64,000 nucleotides of DNA, taken from the NCBI GenBank assembly GCA_948560265.1, contig CAOXTD010000002.1:129230-193229 (forward strand), in the 5' to 3' direction. The translations under genes were made by a program, and so were the position numbers. Source of the DNA: an uncultured Clostridia bacterium. Its GTDB lineage: Bacteria > Bacillota > Clostridia > TANB77 > CAG-508. The number at the start of each line of letters is the position of its first letter. Position 1 is the stretch's first letter. This document shows, piece after piece, positions 54,601-62,590 of this stretch. Under the pieces are notes generated by a model. The model worked only from the letters and a program-made list of their open reading frames with translations. It was not told where the DNA came from and made no database searches.

Positions 54601-55578
54601 ATGTACTTAAAACCATTAAAAATAGGAAATGTCATATTGAAAAATAATATTTTGCTAGCACCAATGGCAGGAATTACAAACCTGCCATTTCGCCGTGTTT
54701 GTGAAAAATTTGAACCAGGGTTAGTGTATACAGAAATGGTCAGTGGTAAAGGTTTGTTTTACCAAGATAAAAAAACGAATCAGTTATTAAATATGCAAAA
54801 TGAAACAAGACCAATAGCAGTGCAAATTTTTGGAAATGATATAGAAGCAATGGCATATAGTGCTAAAGAAGTTAGTAAAATTGCAGATATTGTAGACATT
54901 AATATGGGATGTCCAGCACCAAAAGTGGTCAAAAATGGTGATGGTAGTAAATTGATGCTTAACCCAGAATTAGCACAAGAAATTATACAATCAGTTGTGC
55001 AAAATGCGACAGTTCCTGTTACTGTAAAAATCAGAAAAGGATGGGATAAAGAACACATCAATTGCATTGAATTTGCTAAAATGGCAGAAAAGTCAGGAGT
55101 AAGTGCTATCACAATTCATGGAAGAACTAGAGACGAATTTTACACAGGAACAGCAGACTGGGAAATGATTAAAAAAGTAAAAGAAACAGTTTCCATTCCA
55201 GTAATTGGAAATGGTGATATAAAAACTCCAAAAGATGCCTTAAAGATGTTTGAGAAGACAGGCGTAGACGGAATCATGATAGGAAGAGCATCTATTGGAA
55301 ATCCTTGGATTTTTAAGCAAATAAAAGAATACTTAAAAAATCCACAAAATGCTATACAAGAAATTGACAATCAAGAACGATTACAATTGCTATTAGAACA
55401 TATCGAATGGCAAGTACAAGAACTAGGAGAAAGCACAGGAATAAAAGAAATGAGAAAGCATATGACATATTATTTAAAAGGTTTGAGAGAAGCGAGTAGC
55501 ATAAGACAAAAAATCAATGCCATAGAAACTAAGAAAGAACTAATTGAGTGTTTAACTGAATACTTTAAAAGTTTATGA
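54601..55578 (+). CDS. dusB: tRNA-dihydrouridine synthase (DusB-like)
   Basis: This 325-aa flavoenzyme reduces uridines in tRNA. Visible are LAPMAGITNLPFR, the catalytic Cys in INMGCPAPKV (about 102-111), the FMN-binding KIRKGW and HGRTRDEFYTG, and GNGDI/GRASIGNPW. Length and motifs match DusB. A short hairpin terminator follows its stop. TAGGAGTAATAA precedes the ATG. Confidence 0.9.
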   Translation: MYLKPLKIGNVILKNNILLAPMAGITNLPFRRVCEKFEPGLVYTEMVSGKGLFYQDKKTNQLLNMQNETRPIAVQIFGNDIEAMAYSAKEVSKIADIVDINMGCPAPKVVKNGDGSKLMLNPELAQEIIQSVVQNATVPVTVKIRKGWDKEHINCIEFAKMAEKSGVSAITIHGRTRDEFYTGTADWEMIKKVKETVSIPVIGNGDIKTPKDALKMFEKTGVDGIMIGRASIGNPWIFKQIKEYLKNPQNAIQEIDNQERLQLLLEHIEWQVQELGESTGIKEMRKHMTYYLKGLREASSIRQKINAIETKKELIECLTEYFKSL

Positions 55579-55586
55579 ATATAGAT

Positions 55587-55614
55587 AAAAGAGAATAGAA
55601 ATATTCTCTTTTTA
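55587..55614 (+). terminator. Terminator after dusB
   Basis: AAAAGAGAATA pairs with TATTCTCTTTTT (about 55601-55613). Confidence 0.75.
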
Positions 55615-55645
55615 TTTGACCAAAAAGAGAAGAAATGAGGTAAGT

Positions 55646-56344
55646 ATGAAACTAAATAAGAAAGTTATCATTATAACTAGTGTAGCAATTTTAATTATTA
55701 TTGCAATTATTTTTGCTTTTTTTATGAAAAATGCTAATAAAAATTTGAATATTGGAAATAATTTAAATAACAAAACTCTACAAGAAGTAGAGGAATATAT
55801 TTTAAATATTAGTTCATATGAAACAGAAGTAGAAGTATCCATAGAAAGTAATAAAAACAAAACAAAATATCTTTTAATTCAAAAGTATGTGAGTCCTAAT
55901 ATAGAAAAACAAACAGTAAAAGAGCCAAGCAATATTCAGGGATTAGAAACTATTTATGATGGAAACAAACTTACAATTCATAATTCTAAATTGAACCTAA
56001 CAACAATATACGAAAACTACCCCTACTTAACAGATAATTATATATGGCTTCATTCTTTCATAGAAGATTATAGAAATGCAAAATCCAGTGGAGAAAAAAC
56101 GAAATTATATGAAGAAAATAATCAAATTATTATGGAAGTAGAACTTTCTCAAGGAACACCATATGTAGCAAGCAAAAAATTAGTCATTGATAGAATTACA
56201 GGAAATATTCAAAAATTAATAGTACAAGATAAGAACCAAAAAAATCTAGTTTACATATTATATAATGAGATAAAAATGAATAGTCTAAAAAAAGAGGAAG
56301 TATTAGCATTTCGCCTGCAAGAAAATAATATAGCGCAGTATTAA
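55646..56344 (+). CDS. Membrane-anchored LolA/GerS-like protein
   Basis: This 232-aa protein has one N-terminal transmembrane helix (about 6-27) and a beta-rich extracytoplasmic domain. Phrases such as YETEVEVSIESNKNKTKYLLIQKYVSPN and KLVIDRITGNIQKLIVQD are like LolA/LppX-fold outer-face proteins; in clostridia GerS belongs to this fold and serves spore germination. The match is by pattern only. ATG 55646 follows ATGAGGTAAGT. Confidence 0.5.
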   Translation: MKLNKKVIIITSVAILIIIAIIFAFFMKNANKNLNIGNNLNNKTLQEVEEYILNISSYETEVEVSIESNKNKTKYLLIQKYVSPNIEKQTVKEPSNIQGLETIYDGNKLTIHNSKLNLTTIYENYPYLTDNYIWLHSFIEDYRNAKSSGEKTKLYEENNQIIMEVELSQGTPYVASKKLVIDRITGNIQKLIVQDKNQKNLVYILYNEIKMNSLKKEEVLAFRLQENNIAQY

Positions 56345-56441
56345 AAAGAAAGCCTCTTTTTAAACTAGATTTATTTCAAACTAATATTAAAATATATCAA
56401 TATAAAAACCTTAAATACACAAATATTAGGAGTGAAGAAAA

Positions 56442-56792
56442 ATGATAGTAAAAAGAGGAGATATGTTTTATGCAGATTTAAGCCCTGTAGTTGGTTCTGA
56501 ACAAGGTGGTGTAAGACCAGTACTTATTATTCAAAATGATGTAGGAAATAAACATAGTCCAACTGTAATTGCAGCAGCAATTACTTCACAAACAGGAAAA
56601 ACAAAACTACCTACTCATATAGAAATAGAACCAGAACAAAGCGGATTAAAGGCTGAATCAGTAGTGTTGACAGAGCAAATTAGAACCATTGATAAAAGCC
56701 GCTTAAAAGAAAAAATAGGACATATTGATGACGAGAAAATTATTAATCGAATTAATAATGCATTAGGTGTTAGTTTCGGATTAGAAGAGTAA
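56442..56792 (+). CDS. mazF: MazF/PemK-family endoribonuclease (EndoA type)
   Basis: This 116-aa toxin-family protein cleaves mRNA at short motifs. It has the typical start VKRGDMFYADLSPVVGSEQGGVRPVLIIQND, the central TSQTGKTKLPTHIEI, and EQIRTIDKSRLKEKIG. It is close to Bacillus NdoA. No antitoxin gene is next to it: upstream is the LolA-like gene. GGAGTGAAG precedes the ATG. Confidence 0.9.
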   Translation: MIVKRGDMFYADLSPVVGSEQGGVRPVLIIQNDVGNKHSPTVIAAAITSQTGKTKLPTHIEIEPEQSGLKAESVVLTEQIRTIDKSRLKEKIGHIDDEKIINRINNALGVSFGLEE

Positions 56793-56798
56793 CACCAA

Positions 56799-56845
56799 GC
56801 ATAAAAAAATATATCACAATTAGTAAAGTGATATATTTTTTATGC
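56799..56845. terminator. Bidirectional terminator between mazF and patatin
   Basis: GCATAAAAAAATATATCAC pairs with GTGATATATTTTTTATGC between convergent genes. Confidence 0.8.
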
Positions 56846-56846
56846 C

Positions 56847-57718
56847 TTAAGAGATTGCAATAATTTCTTTTATCCTTTTCTTAGTCTCTTCATATCCTCT
56901 TTGATAAAAATGGTCCATTTTACTAGTATCTAAAAGAGGCGTGTTAACAGTAGTAACTTTTAGTAAATAGTCTGCACCTTCCAATTCATAATTAGAAAGC
57001 TCTTGTCCCATTAATTCTATAGAACCACTAATGACATCAATAATATTCTTATTTTCTTTACATTTTAATTTCTTAGGAAAGATAATACTAATGACTTTAT
57101 CCACTCCATTTTCTTTTAATTCTTTCCAAGGAACATTTTCTCTAATTCCACCATCTACTAATTTATAGCCTTGGTAATCACATGGTGAAAAAACTCCGAG
57201 GGAAACTACAACTAGCCCTTACTGCTTTGGCAATGGGGGCATCATATATGTATTTAATTTTATTAGAATAATTTCGTCTTGTATCTTTTGGCCTTAATAT
57301 AGATGAAAAAAGATATACAGTTCCATCATCTAAGTTTACGCTAGAAATAATGAGATTTTTAGGTATCTCCTTTATATTGTAAATATTTCTTTCCAAACAA
57401 GCCTTTTCAATGATTTTTTCTATTACCTTTCCACTATTTAAACCATCAATTACAATTTGTCTTTTGAAAATGAGTCCCATAATTAGTTTTATGATATTTT
57501 TCCATTCAACATATTTTATTTTCTTAGCATACTTTTTAAATAGTATGTATATTTCATCAGCAGTGTATCCACTTGCATATAATGCCGCTACAATGCTTCC
57601 AGAAGAAGCTCCAGAAATATAATCAAAATGTATATTTGCTTCTTCAAATGCTTTTAAAGCACCTATGTGTGCAGCACCTTTTATGCCCCCACCGAGCCAA
57701 ACATAATCCTATTTTCAT
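56847..57718 (-). CDS. Patatin-like phospholipase with two +1 CGG recoding sites
   Basis: Three frames join into one 289-aa patatin when CGGT (57694-57691) and CGGA (57198-57195) each count as one residue. The result starts MKIGLCLA-G-GGIKGAAHIGALKA, the patatin oxyanion-hole motif. The nucleophile Ser follows in GASSG (about 40-44). The product continues through KAVRASCSFP-G-VFSP to the catalytic Asp in LVDGG (DGG motif). ATG 57718 has the SD GGAGGAGAAT. Zero-frame reading would stop after 24 codons at site 1, and six codons after site 2. The enzyme should hydrolyse acyl esters of lipids. Both sites fall exactly at glycines expected in the family. Confidence 0.85.
57195..57198 (-). other. 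+1 recoding site CGGA, second site in patatin
   Basis: On the minus strand the context is ttc cct CGGA gtt ttt, read as FP-G-VF. The preceding codon is CCT; the zero frame stops at TGA six codons later. Confidence 0.85.
57691..57694 (-). other. +1 recoding site CGGT, first site in patatin
   Basis: On the minus strand the context is ttg gct CGGT ggg ggc, read as LA-G-GG within the oxyanion-hole glycine cluster. The preceding codon is GCT. Confidence 0.85.
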
Positions 57719-58060
57719 ATTCTCCTCCTTTTTCCCTATATAAGGTAGTATATGAAAGAAAGAGTTAATATGTTGATATGTAGAATAATGTCGAAAAAAA
57801 TCACACGATTTTTCTTGTAATATGGCGCAAGATAATATAAAATAAATTCATTATATTTTTAGCCGAAAGGCTTTACAATTTCTTTAATTTTTATCTTAAA
57901 ATTTTTATGTTCAGAAAGTTTATTTTTAAATATTTAAAAATCTCTTAAAGATAATATCAGGTATCGTTCTTAAAAATTTCCCCATAAAAATAAATAGAAA
58001 ATAATTTATTGTAATGTCTTTTGCCTATCAATATAAAATTTTATGTTATGGGAGGTATTT
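57719..58060. other. Intergenic stretch between divergent genes, no gene seen
   Basis: About 340 AT-rich bases hold the upstream regions of patatin (minus) and the Rpn-family gene (plus). I see no tRNA, no ORF with an SD and no strong hairpin. Confidence 0.5.
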
Positions 58061-59083
58061 ATGGTAATGGAAGATTATAAAGAGAAAGGAATATTACAAC
58101 CTAAGAATGATGTAGTGTTTCAAGCACTGTTTGGGAGAGGCAAAGAAAGAATTACAAAAGCAATGTTAGAGGATATTTTGAAAATCAAAATACACAAATT
58201 AGATTTGGATAGGGGAAAAGACTTAGTAAATGACAATAAGGAAAGTAAAAATGGTAGAGTGGATTTAAGAGCGGTAATTAATGACAACATAGAATGTGAT
58301 ATCGAAATCCAATTGTCTACACATGAAAAGATGATAGAACGTTTTTTATATTATTGGGCAAAAATGTATGTAGCAAATCTAAAAATAGGTCAAAAATATA
58401 AAGGGCTTAGAAAAACCATTAGTATTATTATTGTTGATGATGAAATAAAACAGTTTAGAGGAATACATAAAGCACATACAAAGTGGCAATTGAGAGAAGA
58501 GAAATATAAAGAAATAATCTTGACAAGCTTCTGTGAGTTAAATATAATTGAGATGTCAAAAGCAATTCAAGAGTATAAAAACAATAAACAAGATGAAATG
58601 CTACAATGGATGATGTTTTTGGATAACCCAGAAAATAAGGAGGTAGCTGAAATTATGGAAGAAAACGAAGATATTAAAGAAGCAAAAGAAGAGCTAGATA
58701 AGATTAGTCAAGATGATTTGTTGAGAAGAATGGCACTAAAGGCAGACTTAGCGCAAAGAGACCATGAACAGCTTATGTATGAAGCAGAAAGAGATGGGAG
58801 AGAACTAGGCTTAAAACTAGGAAGAGAGGAAGGACTAGAAATAGGTAGAGCAGAAGGCAGAGAAAAGGGAATAAAAGAAGGAAGACAAGAAGGAAGACAA
58901 GAAGGAAGACAAGAAGGAAGACAAGAAGGGAAAGCAGAAGGTATAAAAGAGGGCGAAAAAAAGGCAAAATTAGAAGATGCTAGAAAGATGTTAGAAGAAG
59001 AACTTACGCTAGAGCAGATTATGAGAATAACAGGTTTGACAAAAGAAGAAATTATGGAAGATATGGAAACATCTAAAAAGTAA
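58061..59083 (+). CDS. Rpn-family (PD-(D/E)XK) nuclease/transposase-like protein with GRQE repeats
   Basis: This 340-aa protein belongs to the Rpn/PDDEXK_2 group, opening with ILQPKNDVVFQALFGR and the nuclease core NGRVDLRAVINDNIECDIEIQL (Asp and the E-x-Q pair). A C-terminal coiled region has glycine-spaced charged repeats (GRQE four times in a row, flanked by EGRE/KEG variants), encoded by four tandem 12-bp units. Such proteins are linked to RecA-independent recombination or phage defence. ATG 58061 follows GGGAGGTATTT. Confidence 0.8.
   Translation: MVMEDYKEKGILQPKNDVVFQALFGRGKERITKAMLEDILKIKIHKLDLDRGKDLVNDNKESKNGRVDLRAVINDNIECDIEIQLSTHEKMIERFLYYWAKMYVANLKIGQKYKGLRKTISIIIVDDEIKQFRGIHKAHTKWQLREEKYKEIILTSFCELNIIEMSKAIQEYKNNKQDEMLQWMMFLDNPENKEVAEIMEENEDIKEAKEELDKISQDDLLRRMALKADLAQRDHEQLMYEAERDGRELGLKLGREEGLEIGRAEGREKGIKEGRQEGRQEGRQEGRQEGKAEGIKEGEKKAKLEDARKMLEEELTLEQIMRITGLTKEEIMEDMETSKK
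58878..58925 (+). repeat. Four tandem 12-bp units inside the Rpn-family gene
   Basis: GAAGGAAGACAA is repeated four times, encoding EGRQ each time, so copy-number change keeps the frame. Confidence 0.9.
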
Positions 59084-59102
59084 TTCATAAAAGAAGATAT
59101 AA

Positions 59103-59141
59103 GAAAAACTATGTCATAGCTAATAAAAGTGACATAGTTTT
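59103..59141. terminator. Bidirectional terminator between the Rpn gene and rsmA
   Basis: AAAAACTATGTCA (59103-59115) pairs perfectly with 59129-59141 between convergent genes. Confidence 0.85.
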
Positions 59142-59153
59142 TATTTCAAGTTC

Positions 59154-60005
59154 TTATTGATTAGTAAGATAATCACTAATTTTAGCAAATTCATTTAAAT
59201 TAAGGGTTTCACCACGTGTATTTTCATCTAACTGCAAATCTTGTAGCATTTTTTTCAAGATTTCTTTAGAAGCAATGCCATTGTTGGCAAGACCATTTAA
59301 TAAAGTTTTTCTTCTTTGCATAAAACTTGCATGAATTATCTTAAAGAAGAAAGCTTCATTTTTTACAACAACAGGAGGTTCCTTTCTAACTTTTAGTTGG
59401 ATTACCTCCGAATTTACTTCAGGGCTAGGAATAAAGGAAGTATTAGGAACTAATAAAACTTCTTGAGCTTCACAATAATAAGAGACACAGTAAGTAATAG
59501 CGCCCGTATTTTTTTTACCTGGAATGGCAGTTAGTCTATCTGCAACTTCTTTTTGTACCATAACAGTAATACTTTCTATCGGTAAATGCTCTTCCAATAA
59601 TTTCATAATAATAGGAGTTGTGATGTAATAAGGTAGGTTTGCTACTATTTTGACACTAGAAGTATTAGCTTTATTTTCCTCTATTTTTTGTTTCAAATCT
59701 ATTTTTAACACATCTTGGTGGATTAATTCAAAATTATCATAAAATTGAAAACGTTCTTCTAAAATAGTTATCATTTTATCATCTAGTTCAATCGCAATTA
59801 CTTTGCCAGCTTTTTCCAATAGCCTAGCCGTTAAAGTTCCAAGACCAGGACCAATTTCAATGACTAAGTCATTCGTATTAATCTGAGCAGAAGATACAAT
59901 AGTATCAACAGCTTCATCATCAATTAAAAAGTTTTGCCCTAAGTTTTTATTAGCAGTAATATGATATTTCTTCATTAAAAATTTGGTTTCTTCTAAAACA
60001 GACAT
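59154..60005 (-). CDS. rsmA: 16S rRNA dimethyladenosine transferase
   Basis: This 283-aa methyltransferase (KsgA) dimethylates two adenines near the 3' end of 16S rRNA. Motifs are NLGQNFLIDDEAV, the SAM site VIEIGPGLGTLTARLL, and the catalytic NLPYYITTPI. Start ATG 60005 follows AAAAGGAGAGC. It is transcribed against its neighbours as a single gene. Confidence 0.93.
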   Translation of the reverse strand: MSVLEETKFLMKKYHITANKNLGQNFLIDDEAVDTIVSSAQINTNDLVIEIGPGLGTLTARLLEKAGKVIAIELDDKMITILEERFQFYDNFELIHQDVLKIDLKQKIEENKANTSSVKIVANLPYYITTPIIMKLLEEHLPIESITVMVQKEVADRLTAIPGKKNTGAITYCVSYYCEAQEVLLVPNTSFIPSPEVNSEVIQLKVRKEPPVVVKNEAFFFKIIHASFMQRRKTLLNGLANNGIASKEILKKMLQDLQLDENTRGETLNLNEFAKISDYLTNQ

Positions 60006-60168
60006 AATGCTCTCCTTTTTATATGTTTATAAGTATATAAACTTTTTAAGGGGTTGTCAAATTTACTTGGTAATATTTTCAAAAAAATTTTTGAATTAGA
60101 TACTTTAAAAACAAATAGCAATATGGTATAATAAAAACTGTACTATTAGGAAAGAAAGGAGTAGTAAA

Positions 60169-60894
60169 ATGAATCAGATTTTAGCAACAGAAAAATTATA
60201 TGTTACGCCAGAACTAAAAAGAAAAAAAGTGATTTATAAAATTGAGTTCTTTTTGTCTGTATTTTTAGTTTGCCTTTTATTTTCCTATTATGTATATGCA
60301 GAATATGACAGGAGCAAAATTGCTCAAGTTTCACAAGAAATTTTAGCACAGTTAGAATATAACCGAGAAGATACTACTGTAAAAAAAGCAGACAATGATG
60401 TCATTGTTGTTATTTTAAATAAAGAACAAGAACAACAACATACAAGCGAAAGAAATACAAAGCCCAAGATTGATACAGCTACATATACTTCAAAAGATGG
60501 AATAAAATATACAACAGAAGCGGTGTTAAAAATACCAAAAATTGGTATTGAATATCCTGTACTTTCAGAAACTTCGCCAGATTTATTATATGTTTCCATT
60601 AATAAATATTGGGGACCACAACCAAATGAAGTGGGAAATTATTGTATTGTAGGACATTATTACGAAAGTGGAATTATGTTTGGAAAGCTTCATAAATTAA
60701 AAAATGGAGACATTGCAGAATTAACTGATTTATCAGGACAGAAAATAAAATATAAAGTATATGACAAACGTGTAGTGGAGCCAACTGATACATCTTGTAC
60801 AAGCCAATTAACAAATGGCAAAAGAGAACTTACTTTAATTACCTGTACTAATTATGGAAAACAAAGATTAATTTTAAAATTAAGAGAAGTATAA
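60169..60894 (+). CDS. Sortase
   Basis: This 241-aa transpeptidase anchors surface proteins to the wall. It has an N-terminal transmembrane helix (about 27-45), a charged stalk, and a sortase domain from about 110. The catalytic His is in VGHYYESG (about 163), the Cys in LTLITCTNYG (about 225), and the Arg in KQRLIL (about 234). Cluster features suggest class D. No LPxTG-type substrate is encoded next to it; the LamG and prepilin-like proteins lack a clear sorting signal. Confidence 0.9.
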   Translation: MNQILATEKLYVTPELKRKKVIYKIEFFLSVFLVCLLFSYYVYAEYDRSKIAQVSQEILAQLEYNREDTTVKKADNDVIVVILNKEQEQQHTSERNTKPKIDTATYTSKDGIKYTTEAVLKIPKIGIEYPVLSETSPDLLYVSINKYWGPQPNEVGNYCIVGHYYESGIMFGKLHKLKNGDIAELTDLSGQKIKYKVYDKRVVEPTDTSCTSQLTNGKRELTLITCTNYGKQRLILKLREV

Positions 60895-60905
60895 AAATAG
60901 AATAG

Positions 60906-60980
60906 TGTTAGTTAGGGGACGTATGTTTTTCCGACGAAAGCAAAGCTTTTGTTGGGAAAACGTATGTCCTTTAACTGACA
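60906..60980. repeat. REP-like palindromic element
   Basis: TGTTAGTTAGGGGACGTATG at the left and the matching CGTATGTCCTTTAACTGACA at the right form a long inverted repeat around AAGCAAAGCTTT. It is related to the elements at 39196, 42443 and 44081. Confidence 0.75.
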
Positions 60981-61052
60981 TTTGCTCACATTAATTTTCT
61001 CTCAACAATTTAAATAAAGATTCATATAATAAGAATGAGAGGAGATACGAAA

Positions 61053-61736
61053 ATGGCAAGAATATTAGTATATAATAATGATACAAACCGTATGGAAACG
61101 TATTATAGAGGATTGTCAGAAGCAATGCCATATAATACAGGAAGAACATTAACAGTCAATGAATTTAAAGGTTCTAGTCAAAGTAATGTACTTTGGACAG
61201 AAAAAAGAGTCATACAAGCTTGGAATAGTCAAAGATATATATTTGGAGCGCCAATTGATGTCGGATTTGCCTTCAAAAGACCTTATGAAGGTGGTCATGG
61301 AAACCAATCCCAGCACTATGCAGGAACAGCATTTGATGTAGGACAAAGAATGAGCAATAGCAATCGAAATCGATTAAGAAATTCTGCTATTTCTTCAGGA
61401 GTATGGAGTTATGTAGAACCAGCATCACTTACGCCAACATGGGTACACTTTGATAAAAGAAGAGGAACACCAGCATGCAGTACAGGTGGATTTCCATTAA
61501 TTAGACAAGGAAGCAGAGGCGCTTATGTATGTATTGCACAAGATAATTTAAACACATTGGGATATACAACAGGAGGGTTAGATGGTGTATTTGGACCACA
61601 GACTTATCGTGCAGTAGTGGCATATCAGAGAAGCGTAGGATTAGTAGCAGACGGAATCGTTGGTTGCAATACATGGCGCTCATTACAAGAAAGTGTAGTA
61701 GGAACAGGTAAAACCTCTACGACAATTAATTCTTAA
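61053..61736 (+). CDS. M15-type peptidase with peptidoglycan-binding domain
   Basis: This 227-aa protein has a VanY/peptidase M15A-like domain with zinc motif HYAGTAFDVG (about 90-99) and the distal WVHFDKR (about 130-136). A PG_binding_1 repeat follows (about 146-215; GSRGAYVCIAQDNLNTLGY, DGVFGPQTYRAV). It probably trims peptide cross-links in the wall or spore cortex. No signal peptide is visible, so action inside the spore or release by another route is possible. ATG 61053 follows GAGAGGAGATAC. Confidence 0.8.
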   Translation: MARILVYNNDTNRMETYYRGLSEAMPYNTGRTLTVNEFKGSSQSNVLWTEKRVIQAWNSQRYIFGAPIDVGFAFKRPYEGGHGNQSQHYAGTAFDVGQRMSNSNRNRLRNSAISSGVWSYVEPASLTPTWVHFDKRRGTPACSTGGFPLIRQGSRGAYVCIAQDNLNTLGYTTGGLDGVFGPQTYRAVVAYQRSVGLVADGIVGCNTWRSLQESVVGTGKTSTTINS

Positions 61737-61861
61737 AAATGTAAAAATTGTATTTTTACAAATACAATTTCATAGAACCAAGAAAATTTTAATAAAAAAT
61801 TAATACAAATTATGACAAAATGTGATATAGTATAATAGAAAATAATAAATTGGGGAAAAGT

Positions 61862-62587
61862 ATGAAAAATAATTTAAAAAAAGAATTGATTAAAGTTTTT
61901 TGGATTTTTACTTTTGTTAGTGTCATAGGTTGCATTGTAGAAACCATTGTCTGCATTGTACAAGAAGGACACTTTGAAGTAAGACAAGGAGTAATTTATG
62001 GACCCTTTATTCCAGTTTATGGAGCAGGGGCAGTTCTATTTTATTTACTAGTTCCGAGAATAACAGGAGCAACAACCGAAAATACAAAGGAAATAAGCTT
62101 TGTGAAAATATTTATATATACAGCTATATTAGGAGGAATTACAGAATACTTATTTTCTTACATGCAAGAATGCTTATTTGGAACTGTTTCATGGGAATAT
62201 AGTGGATTACGTTTTAATGTAAATGGAAGAACAGGTCTTTTACACTGTATCTACTGGGGATTAGGCGGCATTATATTTATCAAATGGATGTACCCACTTA
62301 GTACGAAATTAGATAGTTTAGCGAATATGAACAGAACAGCCAAAATAGCAACGACCCTCTTTTTTGTTTTTATGATGTTCAATATTGTTATTTCTATGCT
62401 TGCAGGGTATAGACAATATGAAAGAATGCAGAATATTTCAGCAGATACCAGTTTAGATAGATTTTTAGATAAATATTATCCAGATAGTGTCATGGATATC
62501 ATATTTTCTAATAAGCAGTACACAAATCAAGAAGGAAGAGAGCGAGAAGACAAATCGCCTTTCAAATGGCTGTTAGAAGGGATATAA
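61862..62587 (+). CDS. Putative ABC-transporter-permease family membrane protein (PF06541, CmpB type)
   Basis: This 241-aa protein has about five transmembrane segments (about 10-32, 43-62, 80-100, 125-142, 160-182). The family's FxSVIGCIVETI, RQGVIYGPFIPVYGAG and GLRFNVNGRTGLLHCIYWGLGG blocks are visible. Function is unknown despite the family name. ATG 61862 is chosen since TTGGGGAAAAG upstream is the SD. The trmL gene follows after 3 bases. Confidence 0.75.
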   Translation: MKNNLKKELIKVFWIFTFVSVIGCIVETIVCIVQEGHFEVRQGVIYGPFIPVYGAGAVLFYLLVPRITGATTENTKEISFVKIFIYTAILGGITEYLFSYMQECLFGTVSWEYSGLRFNVNGRTGLLHCIYWGLGGIIFIKWMYPLSTKLDSLANMNRTAKIATTLFFVFMMFNIVISMLAGYRQYERMQNISADTSLDRFLDKYYPDSVMDIIFSNKQYTNQEGREREDKSPFKWLLEGI

Positions 62588-62590
62588 AAG

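Noticed and set aside
16646..57718. The five broken genes as ordinary pseudogenes or assembly errors
   Set aside because: All six breaks fall at an in-frame CGG followed by A or T and give conserved motifs after a +1 shift. No other in-frame lesions occur in these genes, and no similar breaks occur at other codons apart from the 46680 remnant.
58878..58925. CRISPR-like array
   Set aside because: The units are 12 bp, contiguous and inside an open reading frame; there are no spacers.
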